Shown: positions 1-7,276 of the stretch, piece by piece
Layout: each line of letters starts with the position of its first letter
How positions within the stretch are numbered: the first letter of the stretch is position 1
Assembly (NCBI GenBank): GCA_965198875.1
Contig: CBDAPU010000001.1
Location: 1-64,000 of the forward strand
Direction: 5' to 3'
DNA from: CBDAPU01 sp965198875
GTDB taxonomy: Bacteria > Pseudomonadota > Gammaproteobacteria > Eutrophobiales > Eutrophobiaceae
DNA: 64,000 nucleotides
Program-made: the position numbers and the translations under genes
The notes under the pieces: generated by a model
Seen by the model: only the letters and a program-made list of their open reading frames with translations
Told to the model about the DNA's origin: nothing
The model's database searches: none

Positions 1-13
1 GGTCGTCCTAGCC

Positions 14-1066
14 ATGCCCGCCTTATCCGCCCTTTCCATCTCAGAGTCACCTGTGGTCGCCCGTGCAGTAAAACGGGGGGAAAGTCCCATGAAGGACACG
101 GAGGTCGGTGAAAGCCCCGTGCACACCGAGCCGGTAAGACTCAAACGCTGCCGGGGCGCTCAGCTTGGTATTGAAGTGCAGACCACAGGGCGTAAACAGA
201 CCCATAGCCAGGTGGCCTTCATCGACTGGCTGGGTTTCACCGTCAGGGGTCTTACCCTGGATGATCTGCACTGCGCCCTGCAACACGCCTTTGGCCTCAC
301 CAATCTGCCCTGGACGGAGACGAACAAAGGCTGGTCGGGCTATGAGAAGAAGGTGGAACTGGGTCAATACGGCTGGATAGCCCACGGGGGGAAAGCCCAG
401 CAGGGCACCATCAACATCCAGCTACGGCCTGCTGCCTGCCGCCAGTTCAAGCATCTCGCTCCCATCCTTAACTGGGCGGAGCGTGTGCAGGCGAAGATCA
501 CCCGCTGTGACGTCGCCCACGATGACTTTGAAGGCGAGCGCATCAACATCGACCAGGCCAGAGAGTGGCAGAGTGAGGGCGGCTATATCAGCAATGGCCG
601 TGCGCCTAAGGTGACGGAGATCATCAACCACGATGCGACTGTCGGCAACACCTTCTATGTCGGCAAACGCGAGAACGGCAAGATGCTGCGTATTTATGAC
701 AAGGGCAAGGAGCAGGGTCAACCCGACAGCCCCTGGGTACGGGCGGAGGTGGAGTTTCGCGCCAAGGACAGGCACATTCCCTGGGACATCTTAAAGCACC
801 CCGGTCAGTACCTGGCCGGCGCCTATCCGTGCCTTTCCTTCATCAACCAGTTGCAGGACGTGATTAAGACTGCGAAGGCCAGCTTCTCCGTCAGCTACGA
901 GAAGATGGTCACCTGGACACGGCGTGCCTGTGGCCGTGCCATTAACGCCATGCTCATCCGCGAGCAGGGTGACGTCATCAAAGTCATGGAGGCGTTAAGA
1001 CGGGAGGGACTGCCCGAGCGATTATCCGGCCTCTTCGATGTACTGCCGGATTACGCCCCTGGCTAA
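14..1066 (+). CDS. Phage A replication initiation protein, Rep_trans/RstA type
   Basis: Rolling-circle replication initiator of a filamentous phage. The motif IDWLGFTV near residue 70 and RCDVAHDDFEGE near residue 165 are typical of the family that includes CTXphi RstA (Rep_trans, Pfam PF02486). The frame stays open to the window edge, so the start is uncertain. The ATG at 89, preceded by a GGGGGAAA stretch, is a good alternative to the ATG at 14; the first 25 residues look less protein-like. The stop codon overlaps the next start (TAATG at 1064-1068), indicating translational coupling. It differs in family from the replication protein of phage B. Confidence 0.85.
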   Translation: MPALSALSISESPVVARAVKRGESPMKDTEVGESPVHTEPVRLKRCRGAQLGIEVQTTGRKQTHSQVAFIDWLGFTVRGLTLDDLHCALQHAFGLTNLPWTETNKGWSGYEKKVELGQYGWIAHGGKAQQGTINIQLRPAACRQFKHLAPILNWAERVQAKITRCDVAHDDFEGERINIDQAREWQSEGGYISNGRAPKVTEIINHDATVGNTFYVGKRENGKMLRIYDKGKEQGQPDSPWVRAEVEFRAKDRHIPWDILKHPGQYLAGAYPCLSFINQLQDVIKTAKASFSVSYEKMVTWTRRACGRAINAMLIREQGDVIKVMEALRREGLPERLSGLFDVLPDYAPG

Positions 1067-2107
1067 TGAGCACCGCTTTGAACCGCTTTCATCAAACCGG
1101 CGTCCTTCTCTTATTCCTGCTACTGGCGGATGCCATCCATGCTGGTGAAGTTCAAATCCAGTCCGCCGAGTTGACTGCCGGCGGCCGGCGCTTCACCTCC
1201 ATTGCCGACGCCTGTGTGCAGCTCTACCGCTACCACAACTACTGTGACGCCAGCCCCCTTAAAGTCCCGAATGAATACGGCCTGTTCAACTGCGGACGAT
1301 GGCGCCGAGCACTGTGTGGACGCCGATGCGACCAACTGCGGTACCTTCAACGGCAGACGCATCTGCGCCGATGGTGGCGATACCAACACCGTGCCCGCTA
1401 TCCTGCCCGACAATAACAATACCGACGACGACAACAGCAACAACAGCAACAGCAGCAACAACAACAGTAATAACACCAACAATAACAACAACACCGTCAG
1501 TAGCACGACGAACACCACGACCATCACCAACAGCACCAGTAATACCATCACCAACAACACCGGTAGTAACAACAGCGCTACGACTAACAACACTGGCCGG
1601 GGTCAGGGGCAGGGCGGTGGTGAGGGAGAAGGGCAAGGAGAAGGTGAGGGTGAGGAGCGTTCCGCCAGTGGCGGTGGCTGTGATGAGACCCTGAGCTGCC
1701 AGGGCGATCCGATTGCCTGTCTGGCCCTGCAACAGCAGAAACAGCAGGCCTGTCTGGCTGAGAGCCAGCAGGACTTCATGGAGCAATTCTACGGGGATGA
1801 GGCCAATCAGGCCTACGATGTTGAGGACGGCCTGTCCGGTTGGATGGGAGAGATGGCTGAAGAGTACGGCGGCTTTGCCGATCTGGAAGAGGGCGGGGCG
1901 CTCGACCATCTCGTCGATTTAACCGACCTCATCAGCATGGACAAGACCATCCCGGCCACCTGCATGGCGGACTATACCTTCAGCTGGCGCAACCACACCT
2001 ATACCGTGCCCTTTTCCAGGTGGTGCCCCCTGTTCCAGTTCATCGGCTCGCTGGTCATCATCACCACCGCCCTGATCAGTTTCAAGGTCATCATCGGAGC
2101 GTTTTAA
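1066..2107 (+). pseudogene. Phage A pIII-like adhesin, frameshifted
   Basis: Receptor-binding minor coat protein of the phage, in two frames. The first frame gives a signal peptide (LLLFLLLADAIHA) and a cysteine-bearing N-domain ending in YGLFNC near 1293. Dropping one base at about 1294 continues into DDGAEHCVDADATNCGTF and a full C-terminal half. That half has an Asn/Thr/Ser-rich linker coded by AAC/AGC-rich repeats (about 1410-1590), a Gly/Glu stretch, paired cysteines and a C-terminal membrane anchor (FIGSLVIITTALISF). Repaired length is about 346 residues. Stop and next start overlap (TAATG at 2105). Either a real inactivating mutation or a base error; a programmed shift is less likely. 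Confidence 0.8.
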
Positions 2108-2469
2108 TGCCAGTACCCTTTGCCGTTGCTTCGCTCTCATCCCTGCTGTTTGGGGCCACGGCCGCCTCTTTCCTCGGCGTAGTCATTCCGGCCATTGTCT
2201 GGCTCATCATCCGCGCCCTGGGCGTGGGCGCCGTCACCTATGTGGGTCTGGACGTAATCCAGGGCCAGGTGGAGCAGTTGATCCTGGGCTCCTTATCTGA
2301 GATCCAGGGGCAGTATGCCCTGGTCTATCAGGCCTTTGGCCTGATGAACATCGACATCTTCATCAACGGCATTCTCTCCGCCTTCGCCGTTCGCCTTTCG
2401 ATCAAGTTCTTCTGCCGTACCACTGGCGGCAAGATGCGCCAGTTAAGCCTGTTCAATAACCCATGCTGA
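2107..2469 (+). CDS. Phage A pVI-like minor coat protein (DUF2523-like)
   Basis: Protein of 120 residues with three hydrophobic stretches, starting MPVPFAVASLSSLLFG. It lies between the adhesin and Zot, the normal place of pVI, which caps the virion end with pIII and leaves the inner membrane with it. The start at 2107 overlaps the preceding stop, and its stop overlaps the zot start by 7 bp. Family assignment rests on position, size and membrane topology rather than a sharp motif. A longer reading starting at 2020 would overlap the adhesin and is unlikely. Confidence 0.7.
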   Translation: MPVPFAVASLSSLLFGATAASFLGVVIPAIVWLIIRALGVGAVTYVGLDVIQGQVEQLILGSLSEIQGQYALVYQAFGLMNIDIFINGILSAFAVRLSIKFFCRTTGGKMRQLSLFNNPC

Positions 2470-3506
2470 CCTTACTCACCGGCAAGCCCGGCAACGGCAA
2501 GGGCGTCTACCTGCTGGACAGACTGCTGAAGGAGAAGGCGCTGCAAAACCGCCGCATCTTTGTCTGGGGCATGGAACTCACCGCCCAATGCCCCTATCAC
2601 ATTGAACCACTGGCCGAGCCGGCGCACTGGTATCAACTGCCCGATGGCGCCGTGATTGTCATCGATGAATGTCAGAAGGTCTTCCCGCCCAGGGCGGCCA
2701 CCTCCAGACCACCGCAACACGCCGCCGCCTTCGCCGAGCATCGACACCGCGGCCATGACGTCATCCTCATCACCCAGGACCCCAAAGACATCGACGCCTA
2801 TGTCAGACGCAAGGTGGGCCGCCACATCCACCTAAAGCGCTCACCGACTAACGGCGAACGGGCCACGGTGAGAACCCTGATGAATGACGTCATGGACATA
2901 GACGGGCGCGGCTGGAAGGGGGCGGACAAGTTCGAGTATGTATTTAACAAGTCCGTCTATCCCTGGTATCACTCCGCCGATATGCACACCCACCGGCGCC
3001 GCTTCCCGCGCAAACTCACCTACGCCATCTGCCTGCTGGGTTTTGTGGCCATGGGTTACAGTTACATCTCTTACGCCGTCTATCAAAAGACCCAGGATGA
3101 CGGCGCCCTGGCGGGAGTGGCGAGCGAGGCGAAGCATGAGCCCGCCGCCACTCCGTCAGGGGCGCCCCCAAGCCCGAATACTCAGACAACAACTGAGACA
3201 GGCAAGGACGTATTAACCACGGAGGCCTGGCTCGCACAGTTTACCCCGCGAGTAGAAGGGCTGCCCTGGTCTGCCCCTATTTATGATGATTTAACCCGTG
3301 AAGTTCGGGAATACCCCATTCCCAGCTGCGTGGTCTCAGAGAAGTACAAGGACAAGTGTTTATGCTTCTCACAGCAAGGCACTCGTATGGACGTTGATAT
3401 CGAGTTATGTCGTCACATCGCCTATAACGGCCTGTTTAATCCCTACCAGTCCAGCAACAGCTCGATGAAACGCTCTTATCCCGCTATTCGGAGAACCCGC
3501 TTATGA
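2463..3506 (+). CDS. zot: Phage A Zot-like assembly ATPase (pI)
   Basis: Inner-membrane ATPase that drives extrusion of filamentous phage (Zot family, PF05707). Walker A is GKPGNGKG at residues 8-15 and Walker B is AVIVIDECQKVFP near residues 64-76. ITQDPKDIDAYVRR follows, as in other Zot proteins. A single membrane segment (residues about 180-202, AICLLGFVAMGYSYISYAVY) separates the cytoplasmic ATPase from a periplasmic tail with several cysteines. Length 347 fits the family. Overlaps its neighbours on both sides, consistent with one operon. Confidence 0.9.
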   Translation: MLTLLTGKPGNGKGVYLLDRLLKEKALQNRRIFVWGMELTAQCPYHIEPLAEPAHWYQLPDGAVIVIDECQKVFPPRAATSRPPQHAAAFAEHRHRGHDVILITQDPKDIDAYVRRKVGRHIHLKRSPTNGERATVRTLMNDVMDIDGRGWKGADKFEYVFNKSVYPWYHSADMHTHRRRFPRKLTYAICLLGFVAMGYSYISYAVYQKTQDDGALAGVASEAKHEPAATPSGAPPSPNTQTTTETGKDVLTTEAWLAQFTPRVEGLPWSAPIYDDLTREVREYPIPSCVVSEKYKDKCLCFSQQGTRMDVDIELCRHIAYNGLFNPYQSSNSSMKRSYPAIRRTRL

Positions 3507-3781
3507 GCGCTACCGTACTCACTTGTCCCGCCCCGCACCGGATTGGCTTTCGCCCGGACATCCCCGGTGCGGTCTCTTCCAAACGGCTCAATCATTATGC
3601 CTGTCTTGATCCCGTCACCGGCTTTGATCGGGCCTGGCAGGTGCAGTCGGCGGAGGCCGGGCAAGCTGTCCGTGAGACGATGACCCTGGAAGATGTGCAG
3701 CTCATCATGCCCGCTATCCTGATGGCCCTGGTGGTGGCCACTGGTTATCGCTGGCTCATTAACATGATTAGAAACCGATAA
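3503..3781 (+). CDS. Phage A small membrane protein after zot
   Basis: Protein of 92 residues, overlapping the end of zot by 4 bp (ATGA type). It has a polar N-terminal half with two cysteines (C8, C34) and one C-terminal membrane segment (LIMPAILMALVVATGYRWLINM) followed by basic residues. The single anchor with a positive tail resembles small filamentous-phage coat proteins. I cannot assign it to a family; a minor coat or assembly role is inferred from position only. Confidence 0.6.
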   Translation: MSATVLTCPAPHRIGFRPDIPGAVSSKRLNHYACLDPVTGFDRAWQVQSAEAGQAVRETMTLEDVQLIMPAILMALVVATGYRWLINMIRNR

Positions 3782-3868
3782 GGCAGATACAAAGATTAAC
3801 CAGGTTATGCCGGCTCACCTGGTAATCCTGTTTGAAGCAGTTGGCTTTACCTGATGGAGGATACAGAT

Positions 3869-4069
3869 ATGAAAGCATTTGCTTTGGTCGTGATGACCCT
3901 GTTCATTCCTTCCCTGGCCTTAGCCGGCCCGGCCTCTGCCGCCATTACCACGGAGATCGCCACCTGGTACTCTACCACTGGCTTCATCACCCTGGTGGGC
4001 TCGGTGTTAGCCCTGGCGGCAATCTTTGCCGTCGGCTACAAGTGGCTGAAGGGGATGATATTCAGCTAG
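3869..4069 (+). CDS. Phage A major coat protein (pVIII-like)
   Basis: Precursor of 66 residues. A signal peptide (MKAFALVVMTLFIPSLALA) is followed by a short amphipathic stretch, one membrane helix (FITLVGSVLALAAIFAVGY) and a basic end (KWLKGMIFS) that would face the packaged DNA. This is the standard plan of a filamentous phage major coat protein. The start at 3869 is chosen over 3854 because GGAGG at 3856-3860 sits at the right distance and the signal peptide begins there. Its place downstream of zot is unusual. Confidence 0.85.
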   Translation: MKAFALVVMTLFIPSLALAGPASAAITTEIATWYSTTGFITLVGSVLALAAIFAVGYKWLKGMIFS

Positions 4070-4078
4070 GGATAGCGG

Positions 4079-4150
4079 ATGTTCACGCCTTTGGACGTCA
4101 TCATTATCACCTTTATGCTGGTGTGCGTGATCTTGTTCTGGCCTTCTTAG
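4079..4150 (+). CDS. Phage A 23-residue membrane peptide (pVII/pIX-like)
   Basis: A very short frame beginning MFTPLDVIIITFMLVCV and ending FWPS lies 9 bp after the coat gene and just before the terminator. It is almost wholly one membrane helix. M13 pVII and pIX are similarly small hydrophobic proteins of about 32-33 residues, so a virion-tip role is plausible. AGGGATAGCGG before the start is a weak ribosome site. Assigned from size and position only. Confidence 0.5.
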   Translation: MFTPLDVIIITFMLVCVILFWPS

Positions 4151-4175
4151 CCGAAGGCGAAGGTGTGAACGGGGA

Positions 4176-4200
4176 GGGGCTGCCATGCAGCCCCTTTTTT
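4176..4200 (+). terminator. Rho-independent terminator of phage A operon
   Basis: Perfect 8-bp stem GGGGCTGC / GCAGCCCC with loop CAT, followed directly by six T. It closes the structural operon after the 23-residue peptide. Confidence 0.92.
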
Positions 4201-4805
4201 ATGGTGGGTGTGTGGCGCGGGCCTGTGCACCTGGCTTTTTATTGCCGAGCTACATGGTTTGATAACGGCGCCGCCCGTCAACATCAGTATTGAGGAGCAC
4301 ACAGAGGATATCGGCCTTCCGGCAATCGCCTATGTCTTTCAAGCTTATGGGTGGCGATGCTACCGCTTCGCCCTGGCGAGGAACAACCCCGCGGGCGTGC
4401 GCTCACGCCTCACCCGGACACATCACGCCGGACATCGACAGCACGATACGACCCTATCAGGGGATACCCCTTGCTATAGCCTGCCCCGGAATAACGCCTA
4501 TATCGAAGCCTGAGGCGGTCACATCCTTTAGCTGAGGCCTTTGACTTGCCCCGCGGTCGGGGACCGGCCTTACCGGGATCGCCGTCAGCCACCAGGGCGC
4601 TTATCCACATATCCACGGGTTGATGGTGAGTAGTCGGGCGGCGTCACTCACCCGACCGGTGGGTATGTGGGTAAGCGAACCTGTCCTCGCAGGCCGGACA
4701 CACCGGATATGTCCTGTCTGTCTGTCGAGAAACAAACAATGAGATAAACCATCTTGCCGGGGCAATCCCCAATGTCGCCCTGAATGAGATTACCCTGACC
4801 CCGTC
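4201..4805. other. Phage A noncoding region
   Basis: No convincing gene between the terminator and the dif-like site. It holds several GC-rich inverted repeats, such as CCCCGCGGTCGGGG near 4549, and a perfect DnaA box at 4601. Position and structure suggest the replication origins and packaging signal of the phage. From 4432 on it is identical to the end of prophage B. Confidence 0.6.
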
Positions 4806-4820
4806 ATGGCGCATAATGTT
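4432..4820 (+). repeat. 389-bp perfect terminal repeat, copy 1
   Basis: By eye identical to 12260-12648 over 389 bp. It starts at ACATCGACAGC and ends in the TGTT following the XerC arm. It includes a DnaA box, inverted repeats and the XerC half of the dif-like site, so it is the shared end module of both prophages. Confidence 0.93.
4601..4609 (+). promoter_or_regulatory. DnaA box in phage intergenic module
   Basis: TTATCCACA matches the E. coli DnaA-box consensus exactly; a second copy lies at 12429-12437 in the repeated module. It may serve initiation on phage DNA, or be a chance match; only one box is seen per copy. Confidence 0.5.
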
Positions 4821-4944
4821 CGCCTTATGTTCACGCCCAGGGTGTAGGACAATGGCCAAGGCCGAAGCCCTGGGCGCCCGATGCCCGCCGCACCCCTGCC
4901 TGATAACCTGCAGCGGCGGGCATTGAACATAGGGCATATTATGC
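4806..4944 (+). other. Forked-hairpin attP with two inverted dif-like sites
   Basis: XerC-like arm ATGGCGCATAA (4806-4816) and XerD-like arm TTATGTTCACG (4825-4835) face an inverted copy at 4924-4944. GCATAAT (4811-4817) pairs with ATTATGC (4938-4944), and TATGTTCA (4826-4833) pairs with TGAACATA (4924-4931). Between them are two perfect side hairpins: CGCCCAGGG/CCCTGGGCG (4834-4876) and ATGCCCGCCGC/GCGGCGGGCAT (4881-4923). This three-way fold is the known layout of the CTXphi single-strand attP, on which XerC acts. Activity is inferred. Confidence 0.85.
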
Positions 4945-4949
4945 GGGCT

Positions 4950-4966
4950 TGACAGCGAAGCTGTCA
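4950..4966 (+). repeat. Small perfect hairpin next to attP
   Basis: TGACAGC, loop GAA, GCTGTCA: 7-bp perfect stem just outside the attP fork. Could be part of a nicking origin or a regulatory site. Confidence 0.5.
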
Positions 4967-4990
4967 CAGCCAGGAAGTGAGGCTTACAGA

Positions 4991-5005
4991 TGAGAATTAT
5001 TCTCA
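4991..5005. promoter_or_regulatory. Fur-box-like palindrome
   Basis: TGAGAATTATTCTCA is a perfect 7-1-7 palindrome that differs from the classic Fur core TGATAATNATTATCA at one position per arm. It lies in the left noncoding region of phage B. Iron control of a phage promoter is possible, but no clear -35/-10 pair is attached. Confidence 0.4.
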
Positions 5006-5022
5006 ATTATAGGGGGAAAAGA

Positions 5023-5050
5023 TAGTTGGGTGTTCTATGACACCCAACTA
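5023..5050 (-). terminator. Terminator for the leftward phage B operon
   Basis: Perfect 11-bp stem TAGTTGGGTGT / ACACCCAACTA with a 6-base loop. Read leftward it is followed by TCTTTTCCCC. A second small hairpin with six T at 5054-5075 reads rightward. Together they probably insulate both strands. Confidence 0.6.
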
Positions 5051-5100
5051 TTGGTGCATGATCGTGCACTTTTTTGATGCAGCTACGGTCAGGATGACTA

Positions 5101-5265
5101 TTACGCATATAATTTTGCCACGGCCACAATGGCCAAAGTGGCGCCTGAACCCACCACCAGAGGGTAGAGTGTCGTTTCCTTCATCATCTTGTTAATTCTC
5201 ACTCGAATTTCTTCGATTTCTATTTTAATTTTCTCAATTTCCAGTGCTTCTTTGGTTGCGCTCAT
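5101..5265 (-). CDS. Phage B leftward membrane peptide 1 (54 aa)
   Basis: Begins MSATKEALEIEKIKIEIEEI: a charged coiled-coil-like helix of about 30 residues, then YPLVVGSGATLAIVAVAKLYA as a single C-terminal membrane segment. GGAG lies 6-10 bases before the start. It follows the ribbon-helix-helix gene by 21 bp on the same strand. A second protein with the same plan (MSA start, Glu/Lys helix, YPxxVG..TLAIVAV.K end) lies at 11832-12020. A tail-anchored protein expressed opposite to the virion genes could act in immunity or superinfection exclusion; this is inference. The family is not recognised. Confidence 0.7.
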   Translation of the reverse strand: MSATKEALEIEKIKIEIEEIRVRINKMMKETTLYPLVVGSGATLAIVAVAKLYA

Positions 5266-5286
5266 CTCGTTCTCCTTTTTTGCTGA

Positions 5287-5466
5287 TTATAGGTCGATAT
5301 GCAGATTGCCGTCTTTGATTTCGACGTGATTCAGGTATTTATCTAATAAGAAGCCTATTATTTCGCTTTCTTTGACGAAGTCGCCCCTTTTCACTGATAG
5401 TTCCAGTGCTTTTTGTTTGAGCTCTGAAGTCCTCTTTTTTGACAGGCCGTAAGTCTTTGGTTTCAT
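5287..5466 (-). CDS. Phage B ribbon-helix-helix repressor candidate
   Basis: Protein of 59 residues beginning MKPKTYGLSKKRTSELKQKA. The layout (basic N-terminal strand, two helices, hydrophobic IIGFLLDKYL) resembles small ribbon-helix-helix DNA-binding proteins. It is transcribed away from rep across a 99-bp AT-rich gap, the usual position of a phage repressor (compare CTXphi RstR, which is a different fold). First gene of a leftward pair with the membrane peptide. Function as repressor is inferred from size, charge and position. Confidence 0.6.
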   Translation of the reverse strand: MKPKTYGLSKKRTSELKQKALELSVKRGDFVKESEIIGFLLDKYLNHVEIKDGNLHIDL

Positions 5467-5565
5467 ACCTTCACTATATTTTAAATTTTAGTGTTTTTGG
5501 CTTTTCATTTTTCAATATGTGTATTTTCAAATTATTTTTAATTTTGAAAAAAGATTTTTCAAAAA
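5467..5565. promoter_or_regulatory. Divergent control region of phage B with TTTTCAA repeats
   Basis: Strongly AT-rich gap between repressor and rep. The half-site TTTTCAA or its complement recurs at 5509-5515, 5524-5530, 5542-5550 and 5555-5561, in both orientations. This is a candidate operator for the ribbon-helix-helix protein. No perfect -35/-10 pair can be named with confidence. Confidence 0.5.
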
Positions 5566-6693
5566 TTGTTCTACGACTGGCTCAAGGTGTACCAGGACTT
5601 TGATGAGGCGCTCCCCCTCATTGGGGATAGGGCCTGTATTCATATCGACACGGAGACGGGCGAGCAACTGAAAGTGAGCCAACCGAAGATACAGCACGAG
5701 GGCAGCTACTCCACCACCTTATCGATAGCTATCTCAGACAATCGCTTAACGGTCACTGGCAACCCTTCCCGCATCAACCGCCTGGATAATCTGTTTGGTT
5801 ATACCCGCCTGTTTGATTGCCTGGCCGTCTACAACACCATCCTCAGGGACTACGACCTACCCCCCTTCACCCCCTGTACCCGCACCTATCACCGCCAGAG
5901 TGAAGACGGCAAGCGGGTACAGACCTACAGTGACGGCGCCCACATCACTGAGCTGCACATCACCACCAACCAGGCGGTCGGGCAGGGCAATGAAGATGAC
6001 TATCTCAAGGCCCTGGCCACCCAGCCCTACCGCTACGCCATCCCCCGGCTCTTAACCAACGGCAAGACCGTCGACTGGCTGCCGAAGTCCGGCAGCAAAC
6101 CGCTACGCATCTATCCCAGCGTCTATAACAAGGCCCATGAGATGGGGCTGCACCTGCTGCCGAGGCTAAAGAAGCGGGAAGGGCGGGGGAGTGCGACCTA
6201 CCAGTACGCCGACCAGGTGAAAGACTACTGCCAGCGCCAGGGCGTCATCCGTTATGAACTGAAACTCAAAAGCCAATTCCTGCGAGAGCAGCGCTGCCGT
6301 TACTACGGCCTGTTTAACGAGCGAGAGCTTAACCCCTACATCAACCACTTCCTTAACATTGACCAACGACTGCAGGTTAGCGCCATGAACATAGAAACCA
6401 TTAACCAGACCCTGCTGCGAGAGCAGATCGTCAGCAGCACCCATGCGGCCAACACCACCGCCAGCTATGCGATTAGATGGCTACACGGTGAGAGATTCGA
6501 TTTCAACAAAAAACAACCACAGGTTCACCGCGCCCGCTTGCGGAAGATTGGCATTGACATCGCCCAGGTCTGTGACGTGAGCGCCTTCTCACCGGTGCGG
6601 GTAACGGCGGTCAGGGAGATCACCCGTAAGCCCCTGGCGATCCCCACCTGGTACCGACGGCCGGAGCAGATGCACCTGAGGCTGGCGGCATGA
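5566..6693 (+). CDS. Phage B replication protein, gene II/X family
   Basis: Replication initiator of 375 residues resembling the M13-type gene II/X protein family (Phage_CRI, TIGR01629-like), with LRIYPSVYNKAHEMG near residue 180 and YELKLKSQFLREQ near 245. It nicks the plus origin and supports rolling-circle replication. The start used here is a TTG at 5566 with no clear ribosome site, so the true start is uncertain. Its family differs from the phage A initiator, showing that the two prophages are not duplicates. The stop overlaps the next start (ATGA at 6690). Confidence 0.75.
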   Translation: MFYDWLKVYQDFDEALPLIGDRACIHIDTETGEQLKVSQPKIQHEGSYSTTLSIAISDNRLTVTGNPSRINRLDNLFGYTRLFDCLAVYNTILRDYDLPPFTPCTRTYHRQSEDGKRVQTYSDGAHITELHITTNQAVGQGNEDDYLKALATQPYRYAIPRLLTNGKTVDWLPKSGSKPLRIYPSVYNKAHEMGLHLLPRLKKREGRGSATYQYADQVKDYCQRQGVIRYELKLKSQFLREQRCRYYGLFNERELNPYINHFLNIDQRLQVSAMNIETINQTLLREQIVSSTHAANTTASYAIRWLHGERFDFNKKQPQVHRARLRKIGIDIAQVCDVSAFSPVRVTAVREITRKPLAIPTWYRRPEQMHLRLAA

Positions 6694-6938
6694 GCGCCGG
6701 ACGCCTGCGGATTCAGATCAGCCGTGACGATTGGCGCTGGCTCAACGCAGACTGCGCGCTCTGCTTTGGAGAGGGCTATGTCTATGAAGAGGGCATCGAC
6801 CTTATCGCCCCTATCCACCACCAACCCCTTTGCCCGCCCTGCTTTCACCTGCTGAAAGACACCCTCGAGCGTCTGACCTCGGCGCTGGTACACCAGGGGA
6901 ATGAGCCAGATCAATTACCGCTAATTAAACACCATTGA
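6690..6938 (+). CDS. Phage B small cysteine protein
   Basis: Protein of 82 residues coupled to rep by an ATGA overlap. It carries CALC near residue 22 and CPPC near residue 48, a possible four-cysteine zinc site. No family recognised. A role in replication control is suggested only by its place between rep and the ssDNA-binding candidate. Confidence 0.6.
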   Translation: MSAGRLRIQISRDDWRWLNADCALCFGEGYVYEEGIDLIAPIHHQPLCPPCFHLLKDTLERLTSALVHQGNEPDQLPLIKHH

Positions 6939-6952
6939 GAGGAGATGAAACC

Positions 6953-7267
6953 ATGCAAGTGATCGTCAAAGTCATTCACGTTGAGGAGATGATGATTAAA
7001 AACAAACAGGTGGCCGGGGTGGTCATGATGGCCGGCAGTGAACCGGTCAATGCCATTCTCTGGAACAACGAGTATGTGAAGGGCACCCACAAGCAGGCCG
7101 AGCGCATGAAGGGGGAGCTGGTGGTCACCGATCTGAACGTGGAACTCTTCAACGACAGGTTGCGTTACGGGTTTGGCTATAGCCCCACGTTTATCCCACT
7201 GGCGAACTACGCCCGCCAACACGCGCCCCAGGCAAGATCACAGAAACCCGAGGGCAAGGCTGCCTGA
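6953..7267 (+). CDS. Phage B single-stranded DNA-binding protein candidate (pV-like)
   Basis: Protein of 104 residues, beginning MQVIVKVIHVEEMMIKN. It is beta-rich at the start and has a basic, Ala/Gln-rich tail. The start at 6953 has a strong GAGAGGAGAT site upstream. Size and position directly after rep match filamentous phage gene V proteins, which coat the plus strand before packaging. The call rests on context; no diagnostic motif is visible. Confidence 0.55.
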   Translation: MQVIVKVIHVEEMMIKNKQVAGVVMMAGSEPVNAILWNNEYVKGTHKQAERMKGELVVTDLNVELFNDRLRYGFGYSPTFIPLANYARQHAPQARSQKPEGKAA

Positions 7268-7276
7268 GGGGGCTGA

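Larger units (their letters stand above)
1..4816 (+). mobile_element. Filamentous prophage A, right part
   Basis: Gene content is that of an inovirus: replication initiator, adhesin, pVI-like membrane protein, Zot ATPase, coat protein and tiny membrane peptides, all on the plus strand and tightly packed. The left end lies outside the window. The right end is placed at the XerC cleavage point of a dif-like site (XerC arm 4806-4816), because the preceding 389 bp recur just before the chromosomal dif at 12634. No integrase gene is visible, as expected for a phage that uses host XerC/XerD. The coat gene lies downstream of zot rather than upstream of the adhesin, an unusual order. Confidence 0.85.

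Noticed and set aside
1120..1593. Minus-strand frame rich in Leu/Val opposite the phage A adhesin
   Set aside because: It is the complement of the AAC/AGC-rich linker repeat; low complexity produces the open frame.
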